Translations under genes and position numbers: made by a program
Source of the DNA: Salipiger sp. IMCC34102
GTDB taxonomy: Bacteria > Pseudomonadota > Alphaproteobacteria > Rhodobacterales > Rhodobacteraceae
Assembly: GCF_004145405.1 (NCBI RefSeq)
Contig: NZ_SELQ01000003.1
Coordinates: 310,001 to 374,000 of the forward strand
Length of the DNA stretch: 64,000 nucleotides
Direction: 5' to 3'
Shown here: positions 1 to 14,058 of the stretch, in pieces
How the letters are laid out: every line of letters starts with the position of its first letter
Position numbering within the stretch: position 1 is the stretch's first letter
Notes under the pieces: model-generated
The model's input: the letters and a program-made list of their open reading frames with translations, nothing else
Database searches by the model: none
What the model was told of the DNA's origin: nothing

Positions 1-823
1 GTCGGGCGGGCAGCGGCAACGGGTGGCGCTGGCGCGCGCCCTGGTGCTGAAACCCAAGGTGCTGCTGCTCGACGAGCCGATGTCCGCGCTGGACCGCAAG
101 ATGCGCGAGCACATGCAGGTGGAACTGATCCGCCTGCAGCGACACGTCGGCATCACCTTCGTGCTCGTGACCCACGACCAGGAAGAGGCGCTGGTGATGT
201 CCGACCGGATCGCCGTCATGTTCGAGGGCGAGATCGGCCAGGTCGACGAGCCGGAAGCGCTCTACCGCCGCCCCAAGAGCCGCCGGGTCGCCGAGTTCAT
301 CGGCAAGATGAACTTCCTTCCGGCGCGCGTGACGGGGATCGGACCGGGGGCGACGCCCGTTGCCCGGCCCGCGGCACAGGATGAGGTCGTGCCCGGCCGT
401 ATCCCGCAAAGCCGGGCCGCCGTGAAGCTCTCGGGCCTCATGCGGCGAGGGGGTGAGCCGGCGGCGGACACGCCCGCCACGCCGGGCGAGGCGATGATCT
501 CTCTCGATATCGCGGGTCTGGGACAGGCGCAGGTCCCGATGCACCAGGCGCCCGAAGGCGCGCGCGAAGGCGAGGTCGCCGTCGGCGTAAGGCCGGAAAC
601 CCTGGCGATCCTGTTCGAAGGCGACCAGGCCCCGCGCCACGAATGCCCCGGCACCGTGGACGAGGTCGTCTACTACGGCGACATGACCTACTACGACGTG
701 CGCGTGAAGGACGTCCCGCAACCCCTGACGATCGCGATGAAGAACCTGATGGGCCGCCCCGTGCTTGAGGTCGGGCAGAGCTGCCGCATCGGTTGGGACG
801 ACCGCGCGCTGGTGGTGTTCTAG
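1..823 (+). CDS. ABC transporter ATP-binding protein, PotA/UgpC type (5' end outside window)
   Basis: The frame is open from base 2, so the gene begins upstream and its Walker A is not visible. The window opens in the signature motif ([13 protein letters not shown]), followed by Walker B ([11 protein letters not shown]) and the switch histidine (VTHDQEEA). A linker resembling PotA subunits ([13 protein letters not shown]) leads to a C-terminal TOBE-like domain ending in RALVVF. Such subunits hydrolyse ATP at the inner membrane to drive import of a polyamine or a related solute. A Pro/Ala-rich stretch of about 40 residues sits between the linker and the TOBE part, probably a flexible insertion. 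The substrate cannot be told; permease and binding-protein genes should lie upstream. Repeat copy A follows the stop codon. Confidence 0.9.
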   Translation, partial: SGGQRQRVALARALVLKPKVLLLDEPMSALDRKMREHMQVELIRLQRHVGITFVLVTHDQEEALVMSDRIAVMFEGEIGQVDEPEALYRRPKSRRVAEFIGKMNFLPARVTGIGPGATPVARPAAQDEVVPGRIPQSRAAVKLSGLMRRGGEPAADTPATPGEAMISLDIAGLGQAQVPMHQAPEGAREGEVAVGVRPETLAILFEGDQAPRHECPGTVDEVVYYGDMTYYDVRVKDVPQPLTIAMKNLMGRPVLEVGQSCRIGWDDRALVVF

Positions 824-880
824 GACGGCGCGGACGGCAGGTTTCGCTCCTGACCCTCGAGCGATGGTGGCGGCTGAGCC

Positions 881-923
881 TGCGGGACGCCTCGCCGGCG
901 GGGCGGATATTTTCAGAACAGAG
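881..923 (+). repeat. Dispersed intergenic repeat, copy A
   Basis: A 43-base unit starting TGCGGGACGCC, passing through GCCGGCGGGGCGGATATTT and ending GAACAGAG. It matches copy B at 15319-15361 at 40 of 43 positions. It lies 3' of the ABC ATPase gene in the same orientation, between two convergent genes. Seen directly; a role in transcript 3' ends is inference. Confidence 0.8.
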
Positions 924-977
924 ATTCTCAGGCCGACGCCCGGTGGGGCCGCGGCGGTGCCAGGGGGGCTGACGAAG

Positions 978-1592
978 TCACTCGGGCGGCAGGAGGCCCA
1001 GACCGCGCAAATAGACGCCGATGCCGGTTTCGAGCAGGTCCTCGGGCGGGTAGGGGCACTGGCTGCCGGGCGCGCCGCGGGCGAAGAGCTCGACCACGCC
1101 ATGCGACAGGGCGCGGATGTGGGCCGCGAACATCTGCGGCGGCGGTCGCCTGTCCTGCGGAATGTGCTCCGACAGGTCGCGCGCCGCCTTCTCCAGTACG
1201 CCCAGGGCACGGGTCGCCGTGGTGTAGAGATCCGTGCTGCGATTGACCGAGATCCCGCTCTCGAACATCGCGATGTAGTGCCCGGGACGGTCCCGCGCGA
1301 AGGTAAGGTAGGTCTCGCCCGTGTTCAGGAAGGCCTTCAGGGCGGAGGGCTGTCCGTTGGCGTAGGCATCCTCCATCCGGTCGGCGAAGATGGCGTAGCC
1401 TTGCAGGGCGGCCTCTGCGATGAGGTCCTCGCGGCCTTCGAAGTGGCGGTAGACGGCCGCGGGGGTGACGCCCGCTTCGCGCGCGGCCTCGGACAAGGTG
1501 AAGCCCGTCGGGCCCTTCGCCTCGATCAGCTTCAGGCAGGCCTCGACCAGGGCCTGGGCCAGGTTGCCGTGGTGGTAGCCGCGTTTAGGCAT
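978..1592 (-). CDS. TetR/AcrR family transcriptional regulator
   Basis: 204 residues from the ATG at 1592 ([16 protein letters not shown]). An N-terminal TetR helix-turn-helix is clear ([32 protein letters not shown]), with the usual divergent all-helical ligand domain after it. The chosen start lies inside the 3' end of ppk2: the two genes overlap by 8 bases (ATGCCTAA), which points to translational coupling. In-frame codons further upstream would only add unrelated residues encoded antiparallel to ppk2 context. The regulator may control its own operon or fatty-acid/polymer metabolism, but no operator or ligand can be read from the sequence. Confidence 0.88.
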   Translation of the reverse strand: MPKRGYHHGNLAQALVEACLKLIEAKGPTGFTLSEAAREAGVTPAAVYRHFEGREDLIAEAALQGYAIFADRMEDAYANGQPSALKAFLNTGETYLTFARDRPGHYIAMFESGISVNRSTDLYTTATRALGVLEKAARDLSEHIPQDRRPPPQMFAAHIRALSHGVVELFARGAPGSQCPYPPEDLLETGIGVYLRGLGLLPPE

Positions 1593-2463
1593 GACCGCGG
1601 GCGTGCCAGAGCTGCGGCGACCCGACCACCTGGTCGTCGATCTCGCCCAGGGCGGCCGGCTCCTTGCGGTCGTAGTCGATGCCACGCAGCACGGCCCGAA
1701 TCGCGTTCACCCGCGCGCGGCGCTTGTCGTCGGTCAGGATCACCGTCCAGGGGGCCGCATCGGTGTGGGTGCGGTCCAGCGTCTCTCCGATGGCGCGGGT
1801 ATAGTCGTCCCAGAGCGCCAGGCCCTTCACGTCGATGGAGCTGAGCTTCCATTGCTTGAGCGGATCGCGTTCGCGTTCGAGGAACCGGCGCAGCTGCTCC
1901 GCCCGTCCGACGGTCAGCCAGATCTTGAACAGCTGGATGCCGTCGTCGACCAGCATCCGCTCGAAGGGATTGACCTGCTCGAAGAATTGCGCGCGCTGAG
2001 CGGGGGTGCAGAAGCCGAAGACGTCCTCGACCACGCCGCGGTTGTACCAGCTGCGGTCGAAGAAGGCGATCTCGCCGCCCGCAGGCAGATGGCGGATGTA
2101 GCGCTGGAAATACCACTGGCTGCGCTCGTCCTCGTTCGGGGTCGAAAGCGCCACGACCTGCGCCGAGCGCGGGTTGAGGTGCTCGCGAAAGCGCGCGATC
2201 GTCCCGCCCTTGCCCGCCGCGTCGCGGCCTTCGAAGATGACGGCGATGCGCGCGCCGGTCTCGTTCGCCCAGGTCTGCATCTTGACCAGTTCGATCTGCA
2301 GCGCGTGCAGCTCGGATTCGTAGGTCTTCTTCTTCATGCGGTGTTCGTAGGGGTAGCCCGGGGCGAGGATCGGATCCTCGCCGCCCGCGATGCGGTCACG
2401 GACCGGCTTCGGGGCTTCGGTGTCGTGAAAGGCGCTGATCGCACCGCCGAATGGCAGGGTCAT
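1585..2463 (-). CDS. ppk2: Polyphosphate kinase 2
   Basis: 292 residues. PPK2 enzymes transfer phosphate between polyphosphate and nucleotides. The kinase core is complete: Walker A at residues 77-87 ([11 protein letters not shown]), Walker B near 134-142 (FFDRSWYNR), and a lid region with the conserved KxWKLSxxD pattern (KQWKLSSID). The pattern suits the single-domain class I enzymes that act on nucleoside diphosphates, although direction and nucleotide preference are not decided by sequence alone. The stop codon overlaps the start of the tetR-type gene, so the two form one operon. The alpha/beta hydrolase gene ends in the same direction about 40 bases upstream. Confidence 0.92.
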   Translation of the reverse strand: MTLPFGGAISAFHDTEAPKPVRDRIAGGEDPILAPGYPYEHRMKKKTYESELHALQIELVKMQTWANETGARIAVIFEGRDAAGKGGTIARFREHLNPRSAQVVALSTPNEDERSQWYFQRYIRHLPAGGEIAFFDRSWYNRGVVEDVFGFCTPAQRAQFFEQVNPFERMLVDDGIQLFKIWLTVGRAEQLRRFLERERDPLKQWKLSSIDVKGLALWDDYTRAIGETLDRTHTDAAPWTVILTDDKRRARVNAIRAVLRGIDYDRKEPAALGEIDDQVVGSPQLWHARGHA

Positions 2464-2505
2464 GACGGATCCTCTTTTGCCCGGCAGTCTGGACCGCGCG
2501 GGACG

Positions 2506-3507
2506 TCAGCGCAATCCGGCGCGCGCGGCGGCGCGGTCGATGGCTGCGGTGGCGACATCGGGGGCGACATGGTGCGGCATGTGCCCCACGCCTTCGAGCC
2601 GCGTGAGGTTGGCGGTCGGGACCAGCTTCACGATCTCGTCCGAGTGAATGTCGATGGGCACGGTGGTGTCGGCGGTGCCGTGGACGATCTCGATCGGCAA
2701 GGTCAGTTGGGGATAGCGTCGTTCCATCTCGACCACGTGGGGGCGCAGGGTGTTCACCTGACGGACGTTGGCGCGGAAGCTGTCCAGCCGCAGCGTCAGC
2801 GGCGCGCCGATGAAGTCGGCGTAACCCTCCGGTGCGGGCTGGGGGGAGAAGGTGTTCTCGATGATCTCCTCGACCGTCGAGGCCGGCACGAAGGCCGACA
2901 GGATCGGCACCGTGACGGCCCCCCCGAAGGCGCTGCCGTTCACCTGGTAGTAGGGGCCGAGTTCTCCGGGCCAAGGCATCGCCACGCCTGCGAAACTGAC
3001 CACGGCCGCGGCATCGACGGCACTGTTCGCGTCCAGACCCATCAGCGCCCATTGGTAGGCCGCGATCCCGCCGAAGCTGTGGCCCGCAACGATTGGGCGC
3101 TCGATCCCCAGCTGGGCACTGGCCTCCCGCAGCATTTGGGCCTGTTGCAGGGGGCTTTCGCCCTCGGTCGCGAAGGCGCCGGTCGGAAGGCCGGGAAAAC
3201 GGTCGGTGTAGCCCAGGCCCGGCCGGTCGAAGGCGGTGACGCGGTAGTCCTGCGCCAGGATATCGAAGAGGTCGAATGTCCAGTCCCGCAGGTTGCCCCC
3301 CGCGCCGTGGATCAGCACGAGGTCCGGACCGGAGCCTGCCTGCAGGTAATGCACCCGTGCGCCGCTTTCCAGCGTGACGAACTGGCCCAGGGGCGGGAAC
3401 GCCTCTTCCGCGCGGTCGGCGCGGTAGCTCGCGGTGCAGCCGGTGACGAGGGATCCAAGGCCGAGAGCCAGGGCGGTGAAGGTCAGTGCTCTAGCGGCCA
3501 ATCGCAT
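2506..3507 (-). CDS. Alpha/beta-hydrolase fold lipoprotein
   Basis: 333 residues. The N-terminus is a lipoprotein signal: basic start, hydrophobic stretch and lipobox LVTGC near residue 24, so the protein should be anchored in the envelope. The hydrolase fold is recognisable from the oxyanion segment [10 protein letters not shown], the strand [10 protein letters not shown], the nucleophile elbow GHSFGG (Ser), a candidate Asp in [11 protein letters not shown] and the C-terminal histidine in EGVGHMPHH. The substrate is unknown; many such proteins are carboxylesterases or lipases. The start codon overlaps the 3' end of metA by 17 bases, so it is probably translated from the metA message, though a functional link to methionine synthesis is not evident. 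Confidence 0.85.
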   Translation of the reverse strand: MRLAARALTFTALALGLGSLVTGCTASYRADRAEEAFPPLGQFVTLESGARVHYLQAGSGPDLVLIHGAGGNLRDWTFDLFDILAQDYRVTAFDRPGLGYTDRFPGLPTGAFATEGESPLQQAQMLREASAQLGIERPIVAGHSFGGIAAYQWALMGLDANSAVDAAAVVSFAGVAMPWPGELGPYYQVNGSAFGGAVTVPILSAFVPASTVEEIIENTFSPQPAPEGYADFIGAPLTLRLDSFRANVRQVNTLRPHVVEMERRYPQLTLPIEIVHGTADTTVPIDIHSDEIVKLVPTANLTRLEGVGHMPHHVAPDVATAAIDRAAARAGLR

Positions 3508-4414
3508 TCAGGTCATATTCCGTGGTCTGGTATATCTCGTTGATCCAGTTGCCATATAGAAGATGGGCGTGGGATCTCCACCGGTTCTGCGGGGGATTGG
3601 CGGGATCGTTACCGGGGTAGTAGTTCATCGGCACGTTGATCGGCGTGCCCTGAGCCACGTCGCGGTCGTACTCGTGCTTGAGCGTGTCGGTGTCGTATTC
3701 AAAGTGGTTGAACACGTAGAGCGCGCGGTGGGCGGTATCCTCGACCAGCGCGGGTCCCGCCTCGGCCGAGGTGATCAGCGTCGTCAGGCCGCCCGCCGCG
3801 TCGATGTCGGCCTGCCGCATCTCGGTCCAGCGGCTGACGGGGATCACGCAATCGTCCGAGAAACCCCGCAGGTAGGGCGAGGCCGGCTGCGTCACCACGT
3901 GACGGAAACAGCCGAACTTCTTGGTCTCCAGCAGGTGCTTGGGCACGTCGTGGAAATGGTTGATCATCGCCATTCCGCCCCAGCAGACGCCGAAGGTGGA
4001 ATGGACGTGGCTTTGCGTCCAGTCGAAGACCTGTTTCAGCTCGTCCCAGTAGGTCACGTCGTCGAAAGGCAGATGCTCGATCGGGGCGCCGGTGATGATG
4101 AGGCCGTCGAACTTCTCGCCGCTGGCCGCGACCTCGGCGAAGGGGCGGTAGAAGGTTTCCATGTGATCGGCGGCGGTGTTGCGGGTCTGGTGTTCCGTCA
4201 TGCGGATCAGGCTAAGCTCGATCTGCAGCGGGGTCGCACCGATCAGGCGGGCGAACTGGTTCTCCGTCGCGATCTTGCGCGGCATCAGGTTCAGCAGGGC
4301 CACCCGGAGGGGGCGGATGTCCTGCCGGTCGGCGGCATCCTCGGCCAGCACCATGACGCCTTCGCGGTCGAGGACGGCATAGGCGGGCAGGTTGGCGGGC
4401 AGTTTGATCGGCAT
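3491..4414 (-). CDS. metA: Homoserine O-acetyltransferase, MetA family
   Basis: 307 residues, full length. MetA proteins acylate homoserine in the first committed step of methionine synthesis. The glutamine-amidotransferase-like fold carries the nucleophile Cys144 (FGVCWGG), catalytic His237 and Glu239 (FNHFEYD). At the position that decides the acyl donor, the motif reads GAPIEHL, with Glu113 where succinyl-specific E. coli MetA has Gly. In characterised family members Glu there gives acetyl-CoA specificity, so homoserine O-acetyltransferase is predicted. The gene lies 30 bases after the P-loop protein and overlaps the downstream lipoprotein gene. That short upstream gap leaves no room for a SAM-II riboswitch. 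Confidence 0.93.
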   Translation of the reverse strand: MPIKLPANLPAYAVLDREGVMVLAEDAADRQDIRPLRVALLNLMPRKIATENQFARLIGATPLQIELSLIRMTEHQTRNTAADHMETFYRPFAEVAASGEKFDGLIITGAPIEHLPFDDVTYWDELKQVFDWTQSHVHSTFGVCWGGMAMINHFHDVPKHLLETKKFGCFRHVVTQPASPYLRGFSDDCVIPVSRWTEMRQADIDAAGGLTTLITSAEAGPALVEDTAHRALYVFNHFEYDTDTLKHEYDRDVAQGTPINVPMNYYPGNDPANPPQNRWRSHAHLLYGNWINEIYQTTEYDLNAIGR

Positions 4415-4444
4415 GGGTCGGGGTCCTCTTCGCGGACGAATGAT

Positions 4445-5317
4445 CTAGACCCGTTGGCCACGCGCCTCAAGGGCGGCCTCGATCATCGCGTCAAAACCGG
4501 CTTCGTCGTGCACGCCCATGACGTCCGACATGCCGACGGTCAGACCCCAGCCGTCGGCCATTGCCCGGTAGCGCGGTTGGCGGTGCGCCAGCGCCTGGGA
4601 GAATGCCCAGCGGATGAAATGATCCGGATCGACCTTGTCGGGCGAGACGTCGAATTCGGCCAGGTAGGCCGTCCAGGTGTCCAGCAGGAAGACCGGATCG
4701 TAGGACATCGGCTTCGGCTCGCGGTCGAAACGGCGGATGAGCTCGGCCATGTGCTCCTCGGTGCCTTCGATCCAGACCATGAGCGTGCGTTCTGACAGGT
4801 GGGTCAGGATCGGATCGGCGGGGTCTTCGGCGTCGACCCATTCGCAGATCGATCCGCCGGTGTCGCAGACGAAATGCGGATACTGGTAGAGGTCATGGCT
4901 GCGGTCGATGAAATGCCCGGTGTCCAGTAGCGCCGACACCTCAGAGCGTTGGAACTGGTCCTGCCGCCGGGTGTATTCGCCCCATTCCAGCCCGCCCTTG
5001 TCCGGATCGCCCGGCTTGCCGAGGTAGGAGGACACCGGCTTGAGATCGTTGAACGAGATGTTCGATCCGATGTAGATGCTGTCCGAGCGCAGAAGGTCGC
5101 GCAGGAAGGGCACCTTCATCGCCTCGCGCTTGGCGTTGTCGGCGATCAGCTCGCCCATGTAGCGGGTGCCGATCCGGTAATCGATCGAGTAGTGGAACCA
5201 GTCACCCGTCTGACGCAGCATCGAGGCGAGGTAGGTCTTGCCCAGCCCCGACATGCCGAAGAACAGGATGCGTTTCTGCGGAGCGTTCCGCCAGTCGGAT
5301 GCGGTCTTGTAGATCAT
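4445..5317 (-). CDS. P-loop NTPase of unknown function
   Basis: 290 residues from the ATG at 5317 (MIYKTASDWRNAPQKRILFFG); a longer in-frame start would add a Pro-rich stretch without the look of a protein. A Walker A loop is clear near residues 20-27 (GMSGLGKT), followed by text such as WFHYSIDYRIGTRYMGE. It resembles bacterial ATPases that are otherwise uncharacterised. The protein has no signal peptide or membrane segment and should be cytoplasmic. It precedes metA by 30 bases, probably in one transcript. I do not recognise a named family; a small-molecule or nucleotide kinase role is possible from the fold but not shown. Confidence 0.75.
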   Translation of the reverse strand: MIYKTASDWRNAPQKRILFFGMSGLGKTYLASMLRQTGDWFHYSIDYRIGTRYMGELIADNAKREAMKVPFLRDLLRSDSIYIGSNISFNDLKPVSSYLGKPGDPDKGGLEWGEYTRRQDQFQRSEVSALLDTGHFIDRSHDLYQYPHFVCDTGGSICEWVDAEDPADPILTHLSERTLMVWIEGTEEHMAELIRRFDREPKPMSYDPVFLLDTWTAYLAEFDVSPDKVDPDHFIRWAFSQALAHRQPRYRAMADGWGLTVGMSDVMGVHDEAGFDAMIEAALEARGQRV

Positions 5318-5436
5318 CCCGCATGGGTAGGGCGGGGGGACGGGTCGCACAAGGGCAAACGGGTCCTCACGCCCCATGGGGCAGGTGGCGAGACCCGTCG
5401 TCCGGATCGGTCCCGCCACCCGCGGATCATTGGTGA

Positions 5437-7047
5437 TCAGCTGTCGCTGTCGTCCGATGCCGCGTCGTCCGTCTCGGTCGGCATGTTCAACTCGGCATCG
5501 GTGTCGGCCGGGTCGACCTCCATTGCAGCGTCGCCATCCGCTTCGCCCTGCATCCCGGCGTCGGACGACGCCGCGTCGTCCGTTTCGGTCGGCATGTTCA
5601 GCTCGGCGTCCGTCTCGGCCGGGTCGACCTCCATCTCGGCCGCGTCGGACCCGATGGCGGCATCCGTGGCGTCGGCGTCGTCCATGGCGCCCGCCTCGGC
5701 GTTGCCGTCATAGGTCACGCGCCAGATCGTGTTGCCGGTATCGTCCGCGATGAAAAGCGCACCGTCGGGGGCGAATTCAACATCCACGGGGCGACCCCAG
5801 ACCTCGGCACGGTCGTCGTTCTCGACCCAGAAGCCGGTGGCGAAGTTCTCGTAGGTGCCGGTCGGCATGCCGTCCTCGAAGGGGGCGAAGACCACCTTGT
5901 ATCCCGTGGGCTGGGTGCGGTTCCACGACCCCTTGAAGGCCATGAACACGCCTTCGCGATAGGCTTCGGGCAGCATTTCGGGGTCTTCGGGGAATTCGAG
6001 GTCCATGATCGCGGAGTGCGGCTGCACCAGCATGTCGGGCTCGATCGTCTGCTCCACCAGCTCCGGCTCCAGGTCGGCGAATCCGGGCTGCGGGTTCTGC
6101 CCGATGTAGGAATAGGGCCAGCCGTAGAAGCCGTCCTGCTGCACCCGGATCAGGTAGTCGGGCACCAGGTCGTCGCCCACGCCGTCACGCTCCTGCACGA
6201 TGGCGAAGAGCTCCCCGGTTTCGGGCTGGATCGCGAGGCCCGCGGGATTGCGCACGCCGGTGGCGACGGTGCCGATGGCGGTGCCGTCCGCCTCGAAGGA
6301 CTGGATCGTCGCGGGCACCCCCGGCTCGACCGAGATGTTCCCGTTCGAGCCGATGCCGACGTAGAGCGTCCCGTCGTCGCCGATGGCGATGTCGCGGTTC
6401 ACGTGGCCGAAGGGCCCGTCACCGAACGCCCCTTCCGGCGTGATCATCCGCTGGCCCGAGAAGTCGTGCTGCGGGACGCGTTCGCCTTCGGGTACCTCGT
6501 CCACGGGCTTGCTCTCGGAACCCACGATGCGGATCCGGCCTTCCGTGTAGGGCATCGCCCAGATGCCTTCCACATCGGCCACGAGGATCTGCGGGCCGTC
6601 GTCGCCGTCACGGTAGTGCACGCCGTAAGGCTGCGTGAAGGGTTCGGCGTAGCGCGAGATCGTGTCGGTCTGACCGTCGCCGTCGGTGTCGCGCAGCAGG
6701 CCGATGTAGCCCGCCGACTGGAAGGCCACCAGCACGTCACCGTTGGGCAGGATGTCGACCTGGCGCGGCGTGTCCTCGAGCTGCGCGAAGAGCGTGGCGC
6801 TGAAGCCGTCCGGCAGGTTCAAATCCGGCGGGGTCTCGGTCAGCGTCAGGGCGGTGTTGTTGACGTTGGGGCCGGTGTAGGGTTCCGGCGCCTGGTCCAT
6901 CGTGTACACGAAGGACAGTCCGACCGTGCGCTCCTGTTCCGGCGTGGCGGAGGCGGAGGGGATCGGCTCCTGCGTTTCCTGTGCGGCAAGAGGGAAGGCG
7001 AGGGCCGTCGCGGCGACCCCGCTGAGAAGGATGTGGCGTTTGGTCAT
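5437..7047 (-). CDS. PQQ-type sugar (sorbosone-like) dehydrogenase, secreted
   Basis: 536 residues from the ATG at 7047, which has a GGGAG ribosome site seven bases upstream and starts a clean signal peptide (MTKRHILLSGVAATALAFPLAAQ). The body is a six-bladed propeller of the soluble aldose/sorbosone dehydrogenase type: LPDGFSATLFA, VDILPNGDVLVAF, PYGVHYRDGDD, GHVNRDIAIGDDGTLYVGIGSNGN, GVRNPAGLAIQP, DLVPDYLIRV and KGSWNRTQPTGY. Such periplasmic enzymes oxidise sugars and pass electrons on from PQQ. The last 90 or so residues are unusual: an acidic Ala/Asp/Glu-rich tail containing a duplicated block (MEVDPA.TDAELNMPTETDDAAS). The gene stands between mnmA and the P-loop gene; no PQQ biosynthesis genes are in view. 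Confidence 0.85.
   Translation of the reverse strand: MTKRHILLSGVAATALAFPLAAQETQEPIPSASATPEQERTVGLSFVYTMDQAPEPYTGPNVNNTALTLTETPPDLNLPDGFSATLFAQLEDTPRQVDILPNGDVLVAFQSAGYIGLLRDTDGDGQTDTISRYAEPFTQPYGVHYRDGDDGPQILVADVEGIWAMPYTEGRIRIVGSESKPVDEVPEGERVPQHDFSGQRMITPEGAFGDGPFGHVNRDIAIGDDGTLYVGIGSNGNISVEPGVPATIQSFEADGTAIGTVATGVRNPAGLAIQPETGELFAIVQERDGVGDDLVPDYLIRVQQDGFYGWPYSYIGQNPQPGFADLEPELVEQTIEPDMLVQPHSAIMDLEFPEDPEMLPEAYREGVFMAFKGSWNRTQPTGYKVVFAPFEDGMPTGTYENFATGFWVENDDRAEVWGRPVDVEFAPDGALFIADDTGNTIWRVTYDGNAEAGAMDDADATDAAIGSDAAEMEVDPAETDAELNMPTETDDAASSDAGMQGEADGDAAMEVDPADTDAELNMPTETDDAASDDSDS
5455..5635 (-). repeat. Tandem-like direct duplication in the acidic tail of the sugar dehydrogenase
   Basis: Two copies of a roughly 70-base segment, 5455-5524 and 5566-5635, are separated by about 40 bases and differ at few positions. 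Each encodes MEVDPA(E/D)TDAELNMPTETDDAAS. They end the reading frame. Confidence 0.8.
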
Positions 7048-7204
7048 GAGGCGCTCCCGTGCGTTGGACGTGCAAGTCATTGCAGACCGAACGAGGGCGG
7101 GGCGGCACGGGTTCCGCCCAAGCTTGCACTGCGCGTTTGGGTCGCGGTGGGGCGCCCGGGCCGTTCCCCCGCCGCAGGTCGCAAAGGTGCCCTTGCAGGC
7201 GCGG

Positions 7205-8344
7205 TCAGGCGCCGCGCCAGATCCAGCCGCCGCCCAGCACCCGGGTGCTGTCGGGGGCATAGAAGACGCAGGCCTGGCCCGGACTGATGCCTTCCTCCGC
7301 GACCAGCAGTTCGACCTCGGCCCGCGTGTCCGAGATCGGGTGCAGCACGGCTTCCGTCGGCGGCTTGGTCGAGCGGCATTTCACCTCGATCCGGCGGGGA
7401 CCGCCGGCCAGGAAGTCGCCGTCGCCCAGCCAGTTGATCTCGCGCAGGGGGACGCGGCGGGTGGCCAGCATGTCCTTGGGACCGACGATGACGCGGCGCG
7501 CTTCCACGTCCAGGCGGACGACGTAGAGCGGATCGGCCAATCCGCCGATCCCCAGCCCCCGGCGCTGGCCGATCGTGTAGTGGATCACGCCGTCGTGGCG
7601 GCCCAGCACGGTGCCGTCGACCGAGACGATCTCCCCCGGCTCCGCCGCACCGGGGCGCAGCTTCTCGATCACCTTGGCGTAATTGCCGTCGGGCACGAAG
7701 CAGATGTCCTGGCTGTCGGGCTTGTCGGCAACCGGCAGGCCGTGCCGCAGCGCCAACGCGCGGGTCTCGGCCTTGCTTTCCAGGTGACCCAGCGGGAAGC
7801 GCAGGTAGTCCAGTTGCTCGGGCGTGGTCGAGAACAGGAAATAGCTCTGGTCGCGGGTCCGGTCGGCGGCCGCATGCAACTCCGGCCCGCGCGCGCCCAT
7901 CTTGCGCTGGATGTAGTGACCCGTCGCCATGCAATCGGCGTCGAGGTCCTTGGCGGTTTCCAGCAGGTCCTTGAACTTCACCCGCTCGTTGCAGCGGATG
8001 CAGGGAACCGGCGTGGCACCGGCGAGGTAGCTGTCTGCGAATTCGTCGATCACCGCCTCGCGAAAGGTATTCTCGTAGTCCAGCACGTAATGCGGGAAGC
8101 CCATCGTCTCGGCCACGCGGCGCGCGTCGTGGATGTCCCGGCCCGCGCAGCAGGCGCCCTTCTTGGCAAGCGCGGCCCCGTGGTCATAAAGCTGCAAGGT
8201 CACGCCGACCACGTCGTAGCCTTCGCCCGCCAGCTCCGCCGCCACGACGGAACTGTCGACACCGCCCGACATGGCGACGACGACCCGCGTCTGCGCGGGG
8301 GGCTTTGCGAACCCAAGGCTGTTGATCGGATGGTCCAAGGCCAT
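7205..8344 (-). CDS. mnmA: tRNA-specific 2-thiouridylase MnmA
   Basis: 379 residues from the ATG at 8344 ([12 protein letters not shown]). MnmA activates U34 of certain tRNAs with ATP and inserts sulfur delivered by a persulfide relay. The PP-loop is intact (AMSGGVDSS). The catalytic cysteines are seen in [12 protein letters not shown] and, about 100 residues later, in [19 protein letters not shown]-like segment ([10 protein letters not shown]) and the tRNA-binding C-terminal barrel follow. The gene is read leftward; the divergent sciP gene starts 116 bases away. With gluQ and trmFO, it is one of three tRNA-modification genes in this window. Confidence 0.95.
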   Translation of the reverse strand: MALDHPINSLGFAKPPAQTRVVVAMSGGVDSSVVAAELAGEGYDVVGVTLQLYDHGAALAKKGACCAGRDIHDARRVAETMGFPHYVLDYENTFREAVIDEFADSYLAGATPVPCIRCNERVKFKDLLETAKDLDADCMATGHYIQRKMGARGPELHAAADRTRDQSYFLFSTTPEQLDYLRFPLGHLESKAETRALALRHGLPVADKPDSQDICFVPDGNYAKVIEKLRPGAAEPGEIVSVDGTVLGRHDGVIHYTIGQRRGLGIGGLADPLYVVRLDVEARRVIVGPKDMLATRRVPLREINWLGDGDFLAGGPRRIEVKCRSTKPPTEAVLHPISDTRAEVELLVAEEGISPGQACVFYAPDSTRVLGGGWIWRGA

Positions 8345-8400
8345 GACGACACCTGTTTTGCTGTCCAACGGGGCCGCCACCTACACCCGCGGGCGACGGC

Positions 8401-8416
8401 TTACCAGTCTTTAAAC
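8401..8416 (+). promoter_or_regulatory. Possible CtrA-like box upstream of sciP
   Basis: TTAC, seven bases, then TAAAC: two mismatches to the CtrA consensus TTAA-N7-TTAAC. It lies 45 bases before the sciP start codon in an unusually A+T-rich patch. Weak on its own; the match to CtrA biology and the nearby better site give it some weight. Confidence 0.35.
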
Positions 8417-8460
8417 GTTTTCACCCATGGTCCGGTCCACGCGAAGAGAGGGAGCGTTCC

Positions 8461-8748
8461 ATGTATCTCAGAAAGGTCGATGGACCCCGGTCCGTGACGC
8501 TGCCGGATGGCTCGATCATGACCCGCGCCGACCTTCCGCCGCTGACCACGCGCCGCTGGGTCGCGTCGCGCAAGGCCGCGGTGGTCGCCGCGGTCGCCCA
8601 CGGTCTGATCGCCCGCGATGTCGCGCTGGAGTCCTACGACCTGTCGGACGAGGAATTCACGGAATGGGAAAGGGGCCTGAGAGAGCATGGTCACAATGCG
8701 TTGAAGACGACGCGTTTGCAGAGATTCAGACAACCCAAGGTAGACTGA
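8461..8748 (+). CDS. sciP: SciP-type CtrA inhibitor (DUF1153)
   Basis: 95 residues. In Caulobacter, SciP binds CtrA at promoters and blocks its ability to recruit RNA polymerase, restricting CtrA-dependent transcription to part of the cell cycle. The whole DUF1153 pattern is present: MYLRKVDGPRSVTLPDG at the start, TRADLPP, the helix-turn-helix region TRRWVASRKAAVVAAVAHGL, and LSDEEFTEWERGLREHG. A GAGAGGGAG ribosome site lies just before the ATG. ctrA begins 78 bases downstream in the same direction, so inhibitor and target are neighbours. An antisense frame across this gene is a shadow. Confidence 0.93.
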   Translation: MYLRKVDGPRSVTLPDGSIMTRADLPPLTTRRWVASRKAAVVAAVAHGLIARDVALESYDLSDEEFTEWERGLREHGHNALKTTRLQRFRQPKVD

Positions 8749-8768
8749 AAACAATTTTCTCTATACCG

Positions 8769-8784
8769 ATAACGGGTCATTAAC
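8769..8784 (+). promoter_or_regulatory. CtrA-type box in the ctrA promoter
   Basis: ATAA, seven bases (CGGGTCA), TTAAC: one mismatch to TTAA-N7-TTAAC. The site lies 42 bases before the ctrA start codon in an A+T-rich gap between sciP and ctrA. The position suits autoregulation, which is known for ctrA in Caulobacter; here it is inference. Confidence 0.55.
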
Positions 8785-8826
8785 AAATCAACGGCAGATT
8801 GAATTTACCTTTTGATGGAGATTTGA

Positions 8827-9540
8827 ATGCGTGTTCTGCTTGTCGAAGACGACCCCACGACCGCCAAGAGCATCGAGTTGATGCTGAGCCACGCGAACCT
8901 GATCGTCTATACCACCGACATGGGCGAAGAAGGGATCGATCTGGCCAAGATCTACGATTACGACCTCATCCTTCTCGATCTGAACCTGCCCGACATGACC
9001 GGACACGAGGTGCTGCGCCAGTTGCGCCTCGCGCGGATCGAAACGCCGATCCTGATCCTGTCGGGCGAAGACGACACCGCCAGCAAGCTCAAGGGGTTCG
9101 GCTTCGGCGCGGACGACTACCTGACCAAGCCGTTCCACCGCGAGGAACTGATCGCCCGGATCCACGCCATCATACGCCGCTCGAAGGGGCATGCCCAATC
9201 GATCATCCGCACCGGCAACATCGAGGTGAACCTCGATGCCAAGACGGTCGAGGTGGACGGCACGACGGTGAACCTCACCGGCAAGGAATATCAGATGATG
9301 GAGCTTCTCTCGCTGCGCAAGGGCACCACGCTCACGAAGGAGATGTTCCTCAACCATCTCTACGGCGGCATGGACGAGCCGGAGCTGAAGATCATCGACG
9401 TCTTCATCTGCAAGCTGCGCAAGAAGCTCTCCGTCGCCACGGGCGGCGACAACTTCATCGAGACCGTCTGGGGGCGCGGCTACGTCCTGCGGGATCCCGA
9501 AGGTCGCAGCGCGAAGCCCGCCGTCGCCGTGGGCGCCTGA
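8827..9540 (+). CDS. ctrA: Cell-cycle response regulator CtrA
   Basis: 237 residues. An OmpR-type response regulator: receiver domain 1-115 with acidic pocket EDD (8-10), phospho-acceptor Asp51 ([11 protein letters not shown]), switch region LSGEDD and Lys in LTKPF, followed by a winged-helix DNA-binding domain ([55 protein letters not shown]). The last two segments are diagnostic of CtrA. In Rhodobacteraceae CtrA is usually not essential and controls motility, gene-transfer agents and other late functions. sciP is directly upstream and ligA 111 bases downstream. Confidence 0.97.
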   Translation: MRVLLVEDDPTTAKSIELMLSHANLIVYTTDMGEEGIDLAKIYDYDLILLDLNLPDMTGHEVLRQLRLARIETPILILSGEDDTASKLKGFGFGADDYLTKPFHREELIARIHAIIRRSKGHAQSIIRTGNIEVNLDAKTVEVDGTTVNLTGKEYQMMELLSLRKGTTLTKEMFLNHLYGGMDEPELKIIDVFICKLRKKLSVATGGDNFIETVWGRGYVLRDPEGRSAKPAVAVGA

Positions 9541-14054
<4,514 letters not shown>

Positions 14055-14058
14055 CCCG

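Noticed and set aside
4415-4444. SAM-II riboswitch upstream of metA, common in alphaproteobacteria
   Set aside because: Only 30 bases separate metA from the preceding gene and they contain no such fold.
8401-8754. Leftward frame opposite sciP
   Set aside because: sciP matches the DUF1153 family throughout and has a good ribosome site; the antisense frame has neither.
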